Source of the DNA: an uncultured Rhodospirillaceae bacterium
GTDB lineage: Bacteria > Pseudomonadota > Alphaproteobacteria > Rhodospirillales > Casp-alpha2
Direction of reading: 5' to 3'
Assembly: GCA_913030825.1 (NCBI GenBank)
Contig: CAJWCU010000009.1
Coordinates: forward strand, 62,001-126,000
DNA: 64,000 nt
A program made the position numbers and the translations under genes. The notes beneath the pieces were generated by a model. The model did not search any database. It was given only the letters and a program-made list of their open reading frames with translations, and had not been told where the DNA came from. Position 1 is the stretch's first letter. Each line of letters begins with the position of its first letter. Shown piece after piece: positions 51,647-60,324 of this stretch.

Positions 51647-52555
51647 ATGGCCGACGAAAACAACGTGCAGAACGACGAAACCGCCGGCGACGCCGCGAGA
51701 CGCCGCTCTACCGGCTATCACATGGGCACGGTCGATGCGGTGATTTCGGTCGAGGACGTCAATCGCCAGGCCAAGGCCATGGCCGTCGAGGTGCCGCTGG
51801 AAAAGGTCCAGGCGCTGGCGGGTAACGATCCCTTCGTCAGCCTCAACAACCTGCGGTGCGGCTACGGCAAAATGGAGATCATCCACGGACTTAACCTACA
51901 GGTCGGCAAGGGCCAGTCTCTTTGTCTGATCGGCCCCAACGGGGCGGGCAAGTCGACCGTGCTGCACGCCATTTACGGCCTCAACACCGTGATGGGCGGC
52001 CAGATCATGGTCGGGCAGGGGGCTGAGGCCAAGGATGTCAGCAAGCTGACCGCCAACCAGAAGCTCAAGCGCGCCGGGATCGCCTATATCCTGCAGGACA
52101 AATCCATCTTCCCCGACATGACGGTCGAGGAGAACCTGTGGATGGGCGGCTTCCTGATGGAAACGCCCGCCATGGCCAAGGAAGCGGCCGAAAAGGTCTT
52201 CGCCAAATACGACCGCCTTGCCCAGCGCCGCAAGCACCTGGCCAAGGTGCTGTCCGGTGGGGAGCGGCGGCTGTTGGAGATTTCCCGCGCCTTGGTGATG
52301 AATCCGGATGTCCTGTTGGTCGACGAGCCGTCGATCGGTCTGGAGCCCCGGTTCATCGACATGGTTTTCGAAATCCTCGACGATCTGCAGCGCACCGAAG
52401 GCAAGACCATCGTCATGGTCGAGCAGAACGCCAAGAAAGGCCTGGAATTCGCCGATATCGGCTATGTCCTGGTTTCCGGCGAACTGGCCATCGCGGGCAC
52501 CGGCGACGAACTGCTGGAGAACGAGGACGTGGGAAGGCTGTTCCTGGGTGGATAA
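51647..52555 (+). CDS. livF: Branched-chain amino acid ABC transporter ATPase LivF with N-terminal extension
   Basis: A 302-residue ABC ATPase, about 60 residues longer than usual LivF. The extension (1-60, acidic then VISVEDVNRQAKAMAVEVPLEKVQALAGN) precedes a normal ABC domain: Walker A GPNGAGKST (96-104), signature LSGGERRLLEISRAL, Walker B VLLVDEPSIGLEP. It is translated 2 bp after livG. Downstream starts at internal Met codons (M26, M45) are possible, but the first ATG has a fair ribosome site (GGGAG). Confidence 0.92.
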   Translation: MADENNVQNDETAGDAARRRSTGYHMGTVDAVISVEDVNRQAKAMAVEVPLEKVQALAGNDPFVSLNNLRCGYGKMEIIHGLNLQVGKGQSLCLIGPNGAGKSTVLHAIYGLNTVMGGQIMVGQGAEAKDVSKLTANQKLKRAGIAYILQDKSIFPDMTVEENLWMGGFLMETPAMAKEAAEKVFAKYDRLAQRRKHLAKVLSGGERRLLEISRALVMNPDVLLVDEPSIGLEPRFIDMVFEILDDLQRTEGKTIVMVEQNAKKGLEFADIGYVLVSGELAIAGTGDELLENEDVGRLFLGG

Positions 52556-53124
52556 GCGCCCACGGTACGTGCGGTTCGCGCGGCCTGTGCGATTGAACTC
52601 GCCATCAAAATGACCTGCGCTGGGGTCCGGCGGCGGTTTGAAACGCCGCTCTGACGGTGCCCCGCGAAGACGGAACGGCGCAGGCGACGGGGCCCGTCAT
52701 GCCCGTGCGTTCGGTCGGCAGTGAGATGTGGGGTGGGGCCGGGAAGGGGGCAATGCACCCGGTCCGGTGGCCCAACGGGTGCCCAAGATGAATTGCGCCC
52801 AGTATGCCGGTCCGCCGCTTAAGAGGCCCGTCGATTGCACAGCGACCGACGGCGCCACCGCCCACGGGCCTGGGAACCCCTATTTCCATTACGCTTCGGG
52901 AATCGCGTATCTGCGAATGCAGACGGCAAACGGGCGTTCCCGGCCACAGGTCGCCTTCACGGGCCCAGCTGGGGAGAAAGGGCAAAGGTTTCGCGTGAAT
53001 CGACCTGTGAGAAGGCGACTCTACCTTATTGAAAACAAATGAAATGGCCGGGAATTTCATCTTTCTTGCCGGGAAGAGGGTATCGGACCCGCTTCTTAAC
53101 TGCAATCGTAGGCGGTTTGCCCGC
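52556..53124. other. 569-bp noncoding region between livF and the IlvD/Edd gene
   Basis: The longest gene-free stretch in the window. Short frames on both strands show no family resemblance. Present here are a GCGGCG/CGCCGC hairpin (52630-52649), the palindrome GACGGG-G-CCCGTC (52686-52698), a GCACCCG/CGGGTGC hairpin (about 52755-52780), and a nested structure at 52825-52965 listed separately. The density of folding elements is greater than in other spacers here. Confidence 0.5.
52825..52965 (+). ncRNA. Candidate structured RNA with 6S-like nested hairpin
   Basis: Four sets of complementary arms nest in order: GGCCCGT (52825-52831) with ACGGGCC (52959-52965); GCGACC (52842-52847) with GGTCGC (52949-52954); GGCC-T-GGGAAC (52867-52877) with GTTCCC-GGCC (52936-52945); and the apical hairpin TCTGC-GAAT-GCAGA near 52910-52923. 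The large internal loop between the third and fourth arms contains TACGC/GCGTA. A long interrupted hairpin of this size with an open bubble recalls 6S RNA, but no conserved 6S sequence could be confirmed, and promoter and terminator are not clear. Strand is uncertain, since the arms also pair in the other sense. Confidence 0.35.
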
Positions 53125-54837
53125 TCAGGCCTCACCCGTCGCTCTGAGAAAGTCGAAATCCGCCCCTTCTTCGGCCTGATTGACCGTATCCAGATAGAGT
53201 TTCAGATACCCCCGGTCCGATCCCGCATGGGCCGGCGGCGGGGTCCAGGCGTCCCTCCGCGATTTCATTTCGGTATCGTCTACTAGTAGATTAAGCGTAC
53301 GGTTCGGCGTGTCCAACTTGATCCGGTCGCCGTTCTGCACCAGAGCCAGTGGGCCGCCATCGGCGCTTTCCGGTGAGACGTGCAAAATGATCGTTCCGAA
53401 AGCGGTGCCGCTCATCCGGCCGTCGGAAATGCGCACCATGTCCTTGACCCCTTGAGCCGCCAGTTTCTTCGGGATCGGAATGTATCCGGCCTCGGGCATG
53501 CCGGGCGCGCCCTTGGGCCCGATGTTGCGCAGAACCAGCACGTCGTCGGCGGTCACGTCGAGGTCCGGGCTGTCGATCCGATTGGCGAGGTCTTCCAGGT
53601 TTTCGAACACCACCGCGCGGCCTTCATGGACCAAAAGCCCCTGATCCGCCGCAGACTGTTTCAGGATCGCACCATTCGGCGAGAGATTGCCGCGCAGCAC
53701 GACCATGCCGCCTTCGGGGTAAAGCGGTGCGACGCGGGTGCGCACCACGTCCTGATCCCATCCCGGCGGTTGGGCGGCGAGGTTTTCGCCCAGCGTCTTG
53801 CCGTTGACGGTCGGGCAGTCGAGGTTCAGCAGATCTTCGATCTCGCGCAGGATGGTGGTCAGGCCACCGGCCTTCCACAGGTCTTCCATGTAGTAGGCGC
53901 CGTTGGGTTTCAGGTTCACCAGGGTCGGGACCTCGCGGCCCATCTTGTCGAAGGCGTCGAGATCGACCTTCAGGCCCAGACGCCCCGCGACGGCGGCCAT
54001 ATGAACGATGCCGTTAGTCGACCCGCCGATGGCCAGCAACGTCTTCATCGCGTTATCCACGGACGCCTGCGTAATGATCTGGTCGGGGGTGATCTTTTCC
54101 TTAGCCAGCGTCACCGCGCGCGTCCCCGTTTCCTCTGCATGGCGCAGACGGTCCGACGCCCAGGCCGGGATCGCGGCCCCGCCCGGCAGCATCATGCCCA
54201 TGGCTTCGGTCATCAGGGCCATGGTCGAGGCCGTGCCCATGACGCCGCAGGTGCCCGCCGTCGGCACCAATTTGGCGGAAATGTCCTCGATTTCGGCTTC
54301 GTCGATCTCACCAGCGCGGAATTTGCCCCACATGCGCCGGCAATCGGTGCAGGCTCCCAGACGTTCGCCCTTGTGGCTGCCGGTTCCCATCGGGCCGGTC
54401 ACGCAGAGGATGGCCGGTACGTTGGCTGAGGCCGCCCCCATCAAAAGGGCCGGGACCGTCTTGTCGCAGCCGCCGATCAGCACGACCGCGTCCATCGGCT
54501 GGGCGCGGATCATTTCCTCGGCATCGATCGACATCAGGTTGCGCAGGAACATCGACGTCGGATGGGCGAAGCTTTCGTGGATCGAGATGGTCGGGAAGTC
54601 GACCGGCAGGCCGCCCGCCAGCATGACGCCGCGCTTGATGGCCTCGACCAGATCCGGCACGTTCTTGTGGCAGGCGTTGTATCCGGAAAACGTATTGGCG
54701 ATGCCGATGATCGGCCGGTTCAGGGCGTCGTCGGTATATCCCATAGCCTTGATGAAGGCGGTGCGCAGGAACAGGGAAAAGGCGTCGTCACCGTAGCGGG
54801 TCAGGCCCTTTTTCATGCCTGTCTGATCGTCGGACAT
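53125..54837 (-). CDS. IlvD/Edd family dehydratase, sugar-acid type
   Basis: A 570-residue Fe-S dehydratase of the IlvD/Edd family. Cluster cysteines C56 (YNACHKN), C124 (IGGCDKT) and C197 (AGTCGVM) are present, along with C163 and C166 (GACTDC). Length and these positions match the L-arabinonate / D-xylonate dehydratase branch (2Fe-2S) better than the valine-isoleucine enzyme, though dihydroxy-acid dehydratase is not ruled out. It removes water from a sugar acid to give a 2-keto-3-deoxy acid. It stands alone on the minus strand; no dehydrogenase or aldolase is adjacent. A possible operator lies 137-151 bp upstream. Confidence 0.85.
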   Translation of the reverse strand: MSDDQTGMKKGLTRYGDDAFSLFLRTAFIKAMGYTDDALNRPIIGIANTFSGYNACHKNVPDLVEAIKRGVMLAGGLPVDFPTISIHESFAHPTSMFLRNLMSIDAEEMIRAQPMDAVVLIGGCDKTVPALLMGAASANVPAILCVTGPMGTGSHKGERLGACTDCRRMWGKFRAGEIDEAEIEDISAKLVPTAGTCGVMGTASTMALMTEAMGMMLPGGAAIPAWASDRLRHAEETGTRAVTLAKEKITPDQIITQASVDNAMKTLLAIGGSTNGIVHMAAVAGRLGLKVDLDAFDKMGREVPTLVNLKPNGAYYMEDLWKAGGLTTILREIEDLLNLDCPTVNGKTLGENLAAQPPGWDQDVVRTRVAPLYPEGGMVVLRGNLSPNGAILKQSAADQGLLVHEGRAVVFENLEDLANRIDSPDLDVTADDVLVLRNIGPKGAPGMPEAGYIPIPKKLAAQGVKDMVRISDGRMSGTAFGTIILHVSPESADGGPLALVQNGDRIKLDTPNRTLNLLVDDTEMKSRRDAWTPPPAHAGSDRGYLKLYLDTVNQAEEGADFDFLRATGEA

Positions 54838-54973
54838 TGGAGGTTTCCTTATGGGGGCATGGATGCCGTGGGTATTTCATTTGTTACACTATTGGTGCCA
54901 GAGAACCGCAGGATCGTCCAGATCACCCGGCGCATGGCCGTTCGTTGCGCCGAACAGAAAACCATGGATGGCC

Positions 54974-54988
54974 AACTTGTTATAAGTT
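54974..54988. promoter_or_regulatory. Inverted repeat AACTT-GTTAT-AAGTT
   Basis: A 15-bp AT-rich inverted repeat in the divergent region between the IlvD/Edd gene and the ATP-grasp gene. Its layout resembles GntR- or LacI-type operators, often found before sugar-acid genes. Short arms make chance possible. Confidence 0.3.
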
Positions 54989-55067
54989 TACCAAAGTGGC
55001 ATCGGGTCTGTTGCGCTGCATCAAGCGATGTTTTACGGTTTAGGGGCAATTGGGGCCAGGGACGACT

Positions 55068-56519
55068 TTGTCAGACCAAAAAAAATCCAGCTTTTTCGAC
55101 GAAATGCACGCCGCTGACGGCGACATTCGGGACGCGTACCGGGATTATTCGGCCTGGTTGACGGACCAATCCATCGACCGTCTGCGCCAGAAACACGAGC
55201 AGGCAGATCTGCTGTTCCGGCGTCTCGGGATCACCTTCACCGTTTATGGCGAAGACGAGGGCGGCGAACGCCTGATCCCCTTCGACGTCATTCCCCGCAT
55301 TCTCAGCGCCGACGAATGGTCGATCCTGGAGCGCGGCGCGATCCAGCGCGTCGATGCTCTGAACGCCTTTCTCCACGACATCTATCATGATCAGGAAATC
55401 ATCCGCGCGGGCGTCGTGCCGGCCGAATTGGTCATGACCAACGAGGCGTTCCAGCCGCAGATGCTGGGCCTGGACATGCCGAAACAGGTCTATGCCCATG
55501 TTTCCGGCGTCGATGCGGTGCGTGTCGACGACAAGACGTTCTATGTCCTGGAAGACAACGTGCGCACGCCGTCGGGTGTGTCCTACATGCTGGAAAACCG
55601 CGAAACCATGATGCGCCTGTTCCCGGATTTGTTCGCGCAATCCGTGGTGGCGCCGGTCGACCGGTATCCGGAATACCTGCTGCGCTCGCTGCAGGCCGTG
55701 GCCCCCGCCGGGGTGGACGATCCCACGGTCGTGCTGATGACGCCCGGGCAATACAACTCGGCCTATTTCGAACATGCCTTCCTGGCCATGGAAATGGGGA
55801 TTGAGTTGGTCGAAGGGCGCGATCTGTTCGTCGATTCCGGGTCCATCTTCATGCGCACGACGGAAGGCCCGAAACGGGTCGACGTCATCTATCGTCGCGT
55901 CGACGACGGGTTCCTCGACCCCCTGGCTTACAATCCGGATTCCGCGCTCGGCGTGCCGGGCATTCTGTCCGTCGTCCGTTCGGGCCGCGTGACGGTCTGC
56001 AACGCCATGGGCACCGGCGTCGCCGACGACAAGGCGATGTACGTCTACGTGCCGGACATGATCCGCTTCTATCTGGGCGAAGAGCCGGTGCTGCAGAACG
56101 TGCCGACCTATTCGTGCCGCAAGCCGGATGATCTCAAGTACGTCCTGGACCACATTTCCGAATTAGTGGTCAAGGAAGTCCACGGATCCGGCGGTTACGG
56201 CATGCTGGTCGGGCCCAAGGCGACCAAGGCGCAGTGTGATGAATTCAAGAAGCTGCTGAAGGCCGAACCCGAAAACTACATCGCCCAGCCGACATTGGCG
56301 CTATCGACCTGCCCGACGCTGGTCGAAGAGGGCATTGCCCCCCGTCACGTCGATCTGCGGCCCTACGTTCTGTCCGGCGAGAAAACCCGCGTCATGCCGG
56401 GCGGCCTGACCCGCGTTGCGTTGAAGGCCGGCTCGCTGGTCGTCAATTCGTCGCAGGGCGGCGGCACCAAGGATACCTGGGTGCTGGAAGCGCCCGCCGA
56501 GATTTCGGAAACGGATTAG
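55068..56519 (+). CDS. Circularly permuted ATP-grasp protein (CP_ATPgrasp)
   Basis: A 483-residue protein of the circularly permuted ATP-grasp family (formerly DUF404/DUF407). Family stretches include FFDEMHAADGDIRDAYRDYSAWL at the start, LNAFLHDIYHDQEIIRAGVVP, VSGVDAVRVDDKTFYVLEDNVRTPSGVSYMLENR, and the late VVKEVHGSGGYGMLVGPKA. It is predicted to be an amide or peptide ligase; the reaction is not known. The likely start is TTG at 55068, which follows AGGGA; another TTG at 55050 lies too close to its ribosome site. It leads a tight three-gene operon with the alpha-E and transglutaminase proteins. Confidence 0.88.
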   Translation: MSDQKKSSFFDEMHAADGDIRDAYRDYSAWLTDQSIDRLRQKHEQADLLFRRLGITFTVYGEDEGGERLIPFDVIPRILSADEWSILERGAIQRVDALNAFLHDIYHDQEIIRAGVVPAELVMTNEAFQPQMLGLDMPKQVYAHVSGVDAVRVDDKTFYVLEDNVRTPSGVSYMLENRETMMRLFPDLFAQSVVAPVDRYPEYLLRSLQAVAPAGVDDPTVVLMTPGQYNSAYFEHAFLAMEMGIELVEGRDLFVDSGSIFMRTTEGPKRVDVIYRRVDDGFLDPLAYNPDSALGVPGILSVVRSGRVTVCNAMGTGVADDKAMYVYVPDMIRFYLGEEPVLQNVPTYSCRKPDDLKYVLDHISELVVKEVHGSGGYGMLVGPKATKAQCDEFKKLLKAEPENYIAQPTLALSTCPTLVEEGIAPRHVDLRPYVLSGEKTRVMPGGLTRVALKAGSLVVNSSQGGGTKDTWVLEAPAEISETD

Positions 56520-56538
56520 GGAAGGGACGGGCCGGATC

Positions 56539-57483
56539 ATGCTGTCGAGCACAGCCGACAATCTCTTCTGGATGGCGCGCTATATGGAGCGCTCGGAGAA
56601 TACCGCGCGGCTTCTGACGGGGCTGTACCACATGTCTCTGCTGCCGGCGCGGCGCGGCGCCCAGGCGGGCCTGTGGGAAGGGTTGTTCCAGTCCGAGGAC
56701 GAACGCGAGGCCTTTCTTGCGAAATACGACGGGTTCCGCACGGACCCGGTCCTGACCTATATGGTGCTGGACCGCGACAATCCGTCGAGCATCCGGTCCT
56801 GCGTCTGGTCGGCCCGCGAAAACGTTCGCGCTACCCGCCATGTCCTGACGACGGACATGTGGGAGACCATCAATTCGACCTGGCTGGACATCGCCCATGT
56901 GACCTACGGCGATATGCTGGACATGGGGCATCACGATTTTCTGGAATGGATCAAGGTTCGCTCGCACCTGTTCCGGGGCGTTGCGCACGGCACCATGCGG
57001 CGCGGCGATGCCTTTGAATTCTGGCGCATGGGCGTGTTCATCGAACGGGCGGAAAACACCATTCGTCTGCTCGCCGCCCGGGCTCATACCTTCAAGCCCT
57101 CGGGCCCGGCGCAACGCGCGGATACCGCGACCCTGGATTATTACCAGTGGGGCACGCTGTTGCGCTCGGTGAATGCCTACAAGGCCTACCGCGAGATCTA
57201 CAAAAGCCAGATCGACCTGCGTCGCGTGGTGGAGTTGCTGACGCTGAACCCGGAAATTCCGCGTTCGGTCATGGCCTGCGTCGAGGAGATTTATGAAATC
57301 CTTGAAGGATTGCGGCCCCGGTCGCGCAGTTTCGAACACGCCAACGACCTGCTGACCCGGCTGCAATCGGCGCGGATCGACCGGATTTACCGGACGGGCA
57401 TGTCGCGCTTTCTTGAGGATTACCGGTCGGGTCTGCATGAACTCAGCCTGCAGATCCAAAAAGATTTCCTGATGATTCAATAG
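56539..57483 (+). CDS. Alpha-E domain protein (DUF403)
   Basis: A 314-residue, all-helical protein of the alpha-E family, nearly always encoded beside a circularly permuted ATP-grasp protein. The N-terminal SSTADNLFWMARYMERSENTARLL and the central RGDAFEFWRMGVFIERAENTIRLLAARAH are the repeated helical motifs that give the domain its name (conserved Arg-x-x-Glu). Its role is unknown; it may bind the ligase or its product. It begins 19 bp after the ATP-grasp stop. Confidence 0.9.
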   Translation: MLSSTADNLFWMARYMERSENTARLLTGLYHMSLLPARRGAQAGLWEGLFQSEDEREAFLAKYDGFRTDPVLTYMVLDRDNPSSIRSCVWSARENVRATRHVLTTDMWETINSTWLDIAHVTYGDMLDMGHHDFLEWIKVRSHLFRGVAHGTMRRGDAFEFWRMGVFIERAENTIRLLAARAHTFKPSGPAQRADTATLDYYQWGTLLRSVNAYKAYREIYKSQIDLRRVVELLTLNPEIPRSVMACVEEIYEILEGLRPRSRSFEHANDLLTRLQSARIDRIYRTGMSRFLEDYRSGLHELSLQIQKDFLMIQ

Positions 57484-57490
57484 GTTCGGC

Positions 57491-58297
57491 ATGCATCTGA
57501 CCGTCAACCATGTGACCCATTTCAAGTTCGGTGAACCGGCGACCCATTCGATTCAGTACATTCGGATGACCCCGCGCGCCGATTTGTGCCAGCGCGTGCG
57601 CAATTGGGACATATCGGCCTCCGGGCGGTTGACGCCCTGGACCGACGGGTTCGACAATCACGCCCATGTCGCGACTTATGACGGAGAACACGACGAAGTC
57701 CGCGTCACCGTGACCGGCGAGATCACGACATCGGACACCAACGGCATCCTACCCATGGACGACGGTCTGCCGCCCTTTATCTTCCTGACGCCGACGGATT
57801 ACACGGACAGCGACCCCGAGATCGAAAAGTTCGCCAAGCCGATCGCCAAGGTGCTGGCGGGCGAGGGGGCTTTGGCCGCCGGGCATGCGCTGATGGCCGC
57901 CGTGGCCGAAGCCGTCAATTACGAAGGCGGCACGACCAACGTCACGACGACGGCGGCGGAAGCGCTGGCCGCCGGCAAGGGCGTGTGCCAGGACCAAACT
58001 CATCTGTTCATCGCCGCCGCGCGTCATCTGGAATTGCCGGCGCGTTACGTTTCCGGCTACCTCGCGGACAGCACGGGCAACGACAGTCATCTTGCCAGCC
58101 ACGCCTGGGCGGAGATGCTGGTCGACGGCCTGGGTTGGGTCAGCTTCGATCCGGCGAACGACCAATGTGCGACGGATGCCTACATCCGCCTGGCGCTTGG
58201 CCTGGATTACGGCACGGCCAGCCCGATCCGGGGCCTGCGCTCCGGCGGTGGGGTCGAGGAAATGGACGTCAGCGTCCGGATCGAGGAACAACAGTAG
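57491..58297 (+). CDS. Transglutaminase-like cysteine peptidase family protein
   Basis: A 268-residue protein with an N-terminal beta domain (about 1-110, HLTVNHVTHFKFGEPATHSIQYIRMTPR) and a transglutaminase-like core with the triad C166 (GKGVCQDQTHLF), H204 (ASHAWAEM) and D220 (WVSFDPAND). Such enzymes cut or transfer amide bonds. No signal peptide, so cytoplasmic. It begins 7 bp after the alpha-E gene and completes the ATP-grasp / alpha-E / transglutaminase trio, which suggests making and breaking of one amide-linked product. Confidence 0.9.
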   Translation: MHLTVNHVTHFKFGEPATHSIQYIRMTPRADLCQRVRNWDISASGRLTPWTDGFDNHAHVATYDGEHDEVRVTVTGEITTSDTNGILPMDDGLPPFIFLTPTDYTDSDPEIEKFAKPIAKVLAGEGALAAGHALMAAVAEAVNYEGGTTNVTTTAAEALAAGKGVCQDQTHLFIAAARHLELPARYVSGYLADSTGNDSHLASHAWAEMLVDGLGWVSFDPANDQCATDAYIRLALGLDYGTASPIRGLRSGGGVEEMDVSVRIEEQQ

Positions 58298-58356
58298 GCG
58301 TACAGGCGCACGCAGGCGCCGCCGAACCTTACCTCTTCCCCTGTCTTGTGACGGGC

Positions 58357-60060
58357 CTACAGGCCCCGCACGAAATCCATCAGCAGAATGAAGGCCAGGA
58401 AGGCCACGACCCAGACCACCATCGAGCTGAGGTGAAGGGTCTTGGCCATCATGCCTTCGGGGCCGTGGTGGCGTTTGATGACGGTAATGGTGTTGGTCGT
58501 CGCCTGGGTCAGAGCACTTTCGATCGAGCTGCCCATGGCGCCCAGGGCGCCGAGCAGCCGTTTCGCGGCCCAGGGGCCGGCTTTACGGTAGACCCAATCG
58601 GTATCCAGGTTGATTGATTTTCTGTCCATCGGGTAGATGCGGAACGTCAACAGGATGACGAATGCCAGCGCCGTGAACATCATGATCTGCAACTGCTGGA
58701 TCACGTGGTAGCTGGTGTAGGGTTTGTAATCCACGGGGTAGGGCAGAATGTCGTACAGCACCGCCGGATAACAGCCGATGAACACACATAGGAAAGCGGT
58801 CAGGCCCATGGCGGCCAACATGTTCCAAGGCGCTTCCTTCACCCGATGGCCGCTGTCCTGGCCGAAGAAGGTGAAATAGGGAAGCTTCAAGCCGCAGGTC
58901 AGGAACACACCGACCGAGGCGAACAGCAACGTTCCCCAGATGACCGAGTGGTGTTCGACGGCGACGGCCGTGATGATCATGGATTTGGAGACGAACCCGG
59001 CGAACAGCGGGAAGGCCATGGACGCAGCGCCGATGATGCAGAACCCGGCCGTCAACGGCATGGATTTGAACAGCCCGCCGAGTTCAGACGCCTTGCAGGT
59101 GCCGGTCCGGAACAGAACGGCGCCCATCGTCATGAACAACAGTCCCTTGTAGAGGATATGGCTGAACGCCTGGGCCGCCGTGCCGTTCAACGCCAATTCC
59201 GTGCCGACACCGACGCCCACGACCATGAATCCCAACTGATTGTTCAGGGCATAGGCCAACAGCCGGCGAAGATCGTTTTCGATCAAGGCGTAGAACACCG
59301 GGAAGACGGCCATCACGGCGCCGATGTAGATAAGAACCTCGGTTCCGGCGAACCCGCGGGCCAGGGCGTAGACGGCAAGCTTCGTCGTGAAGGCGCTGAG
59401 GATCACCGTGCCGGTGACCGTCGCTTCGGGATAGGAATCCTGCAGCCAGTTATGCAGCAGCGGGAACGCGCATTTGATGCCGAAGGCCAGCAGGATCAGC
59501 TTCCCGGCCAGGCTGTCGATGCCGATATGAGTAAAGTCGATGGAGCCGGTCAGCATGTACCAGGCGACCGTACCGGAAAGCAGGATCACGCCCGACGACA
59601 CCTGGATCAGCAGATAGCGCATGCCGCAGCGGTAGGCGGCGTCCGTGCGGGACGCCCAGATCAGGAAGACGGACGAGATGCCGGTCAATTCCCAATAAAT
59701 GAACAAGGTCACCAGATCGCCTGCGAAGACGGCCGCGATGGCGGCACCCGCATAGATCATGGCGGAAATCTGCTGCACCGCGTCCCGGTCATGCCAAGCG
59801 AACAGGAACCCAAGGAAGGCCGCGATATTGAAGATATAGCCCCAGACCAGGGACAGGCGGTCGACCTGAAGAAGCTCCAGCGTCAAGCCGAAGGCCTCCA
59901 TGGTGATCAGCGTCCCCGGCTCCAGCTGGTACACGGCGGCGAAGCCGAGGGCGGGCAGGGCCAACAGGTACAGCCGCCGGATCGCCTGCGGCAGAAGCGG
60001 GATGGGCAGCGCTCCCAGGATCAGGATGAGGCCCGGATTGATGCTAGCGATCGCGGTCAT
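58357..60060 (-). CDS. Mrp-type antiporter subunit D-like protein (third of three)
   Basis: A 567-residue, about 14-helix membrane protein of the proton-conducting NuoL/M/N-MrpD family. The channel residues are retained: E124 (LFIYWELTGISS), K196 (FGIKCAFPLLHNWLQDSYPEA), K227 (AFTTKLAVYALARG). A long soluble loop and a separate helix lie near the C-terminus (about 460-567), making it the longest of the three. It should move H+ or Na+ as part of an Mrp-like complex. It overlaps the small membrane gene upstream by 17 bp and ends the operon. Confidence 0.88.
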   Translation of the reverse strand: MTAIASINPGLILILGALPIPLLPQAIRRLYLLALPALGFAAVYQLEPGTLITMEAFGLTLELLQVDRLSLVWGYIFNIAAFLGFLFAWHDRDAVQQISAMIYAGAAIAAVFAGDLVTLFIYWELTGISSVFLIWASRTDAAYRCGMRYLLIQVSSGVILLSGTVAWYMLTGSIDFTHIGIDSLAGKLILLAFGIKCAFPLLHNWLQDSYPEATVTGTVILSAFTTKLAVYALARGFAGTEVLIYIGAVMAVFPVFYALIENDLRRLLAYALNNQLGFMVVGVGVGTELALNGTAAQAFSHILYKGLLFMTMGAVLFRTGTCKASELGGLFKSMPLTAGFCIIGAASMAFPLFAGFVSKSMIITAVAVEHHSVIWGTLLFASVGVFLTCGLKLPYFTFFGQDSGHRVKEAPWNMLAAMGLTAFLCVFIGCYPAVLYDILPYPVDYKPYTSYHVIQQLQIMMFTALAFVILLTFRIYPMDRKSINLDTDWVYRKAGPWAAKRLLGALGAMGSSIESALTQATTNTITVIKRHHGPEGMMAKTLHLSSMVVWVVAFLAFILLMDFVRGL

Positions 60061-60319
60061 AATAATCCTCGTCCCGCATCAGAAACACGCGCATGAGCTT
60101 TGCCCCGACGACCAGGACCACGCACATGACGAACCCGTACAGGGCATAAAACCCGAAGACGTCTTCCGCGCCGAAGTGGGAATGTTTTTCGTAGAAGCCG
60201 TCGGCGAAGAACAGCCCCGCGCACAAGACGAACAGGGCGAGTACGATCTTTCGCACCGTCTTCGGATCGTCCAGCCAACTGCGGCGTCCCTCCGTTTTGT
60301 GTTCTCGCTCTTCGCTCAT
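60044..60319 (-). CDS. Small two-helix membrane protein of the Mrp-like operon
   Basis: A 91-residue protein with two membrane helices (about 24-40 and 53-77) and the ending AKLMRVFLMRDEDYYDRDR, a pattern I associate with small proteins of Mrp-like operons. The function is unknown; an accessory subunit or assembly factor is likely. The ATG at 60319 is chosen over an upstream in-frame start because it begins the family-like part and lies just after the previous gene. It overlaps the next antiporter gene by 17 bp. Confidence 0.75.
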   Translation of the reverse strand: MSEEREHKTEGRRSWLDDPKTVRKIVLALFVLCAGLFFADGFYEKHSHFGAEDVFGFYALYGFVMCVVLVVGAKLMRVFLMRDEDYYDRDR

Positions 60320-60324
60320 CGCGC

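Noticed and set aside
52755-52785. Cobalamin or other known riboswitch in the livF-IlvD gap
   Set aside because: The conserved boxes of cobalamin, TPP, FMN, glycine and SAM riboswitches were not seen, and no gene starts just downstream.
52605-53286. Several short open frames on both strands in the livF-IlvD gap
   Set aside because: None has a ribosome site or protein-like composition; the region is better explained as noncoding, possibly an RNA gene.
58846-60096. 416-codon plus-strand open frame
   Set aside because: Antisense of an antiporter subunit with intact channel residues; its translation is hydrophilic and repetitive.
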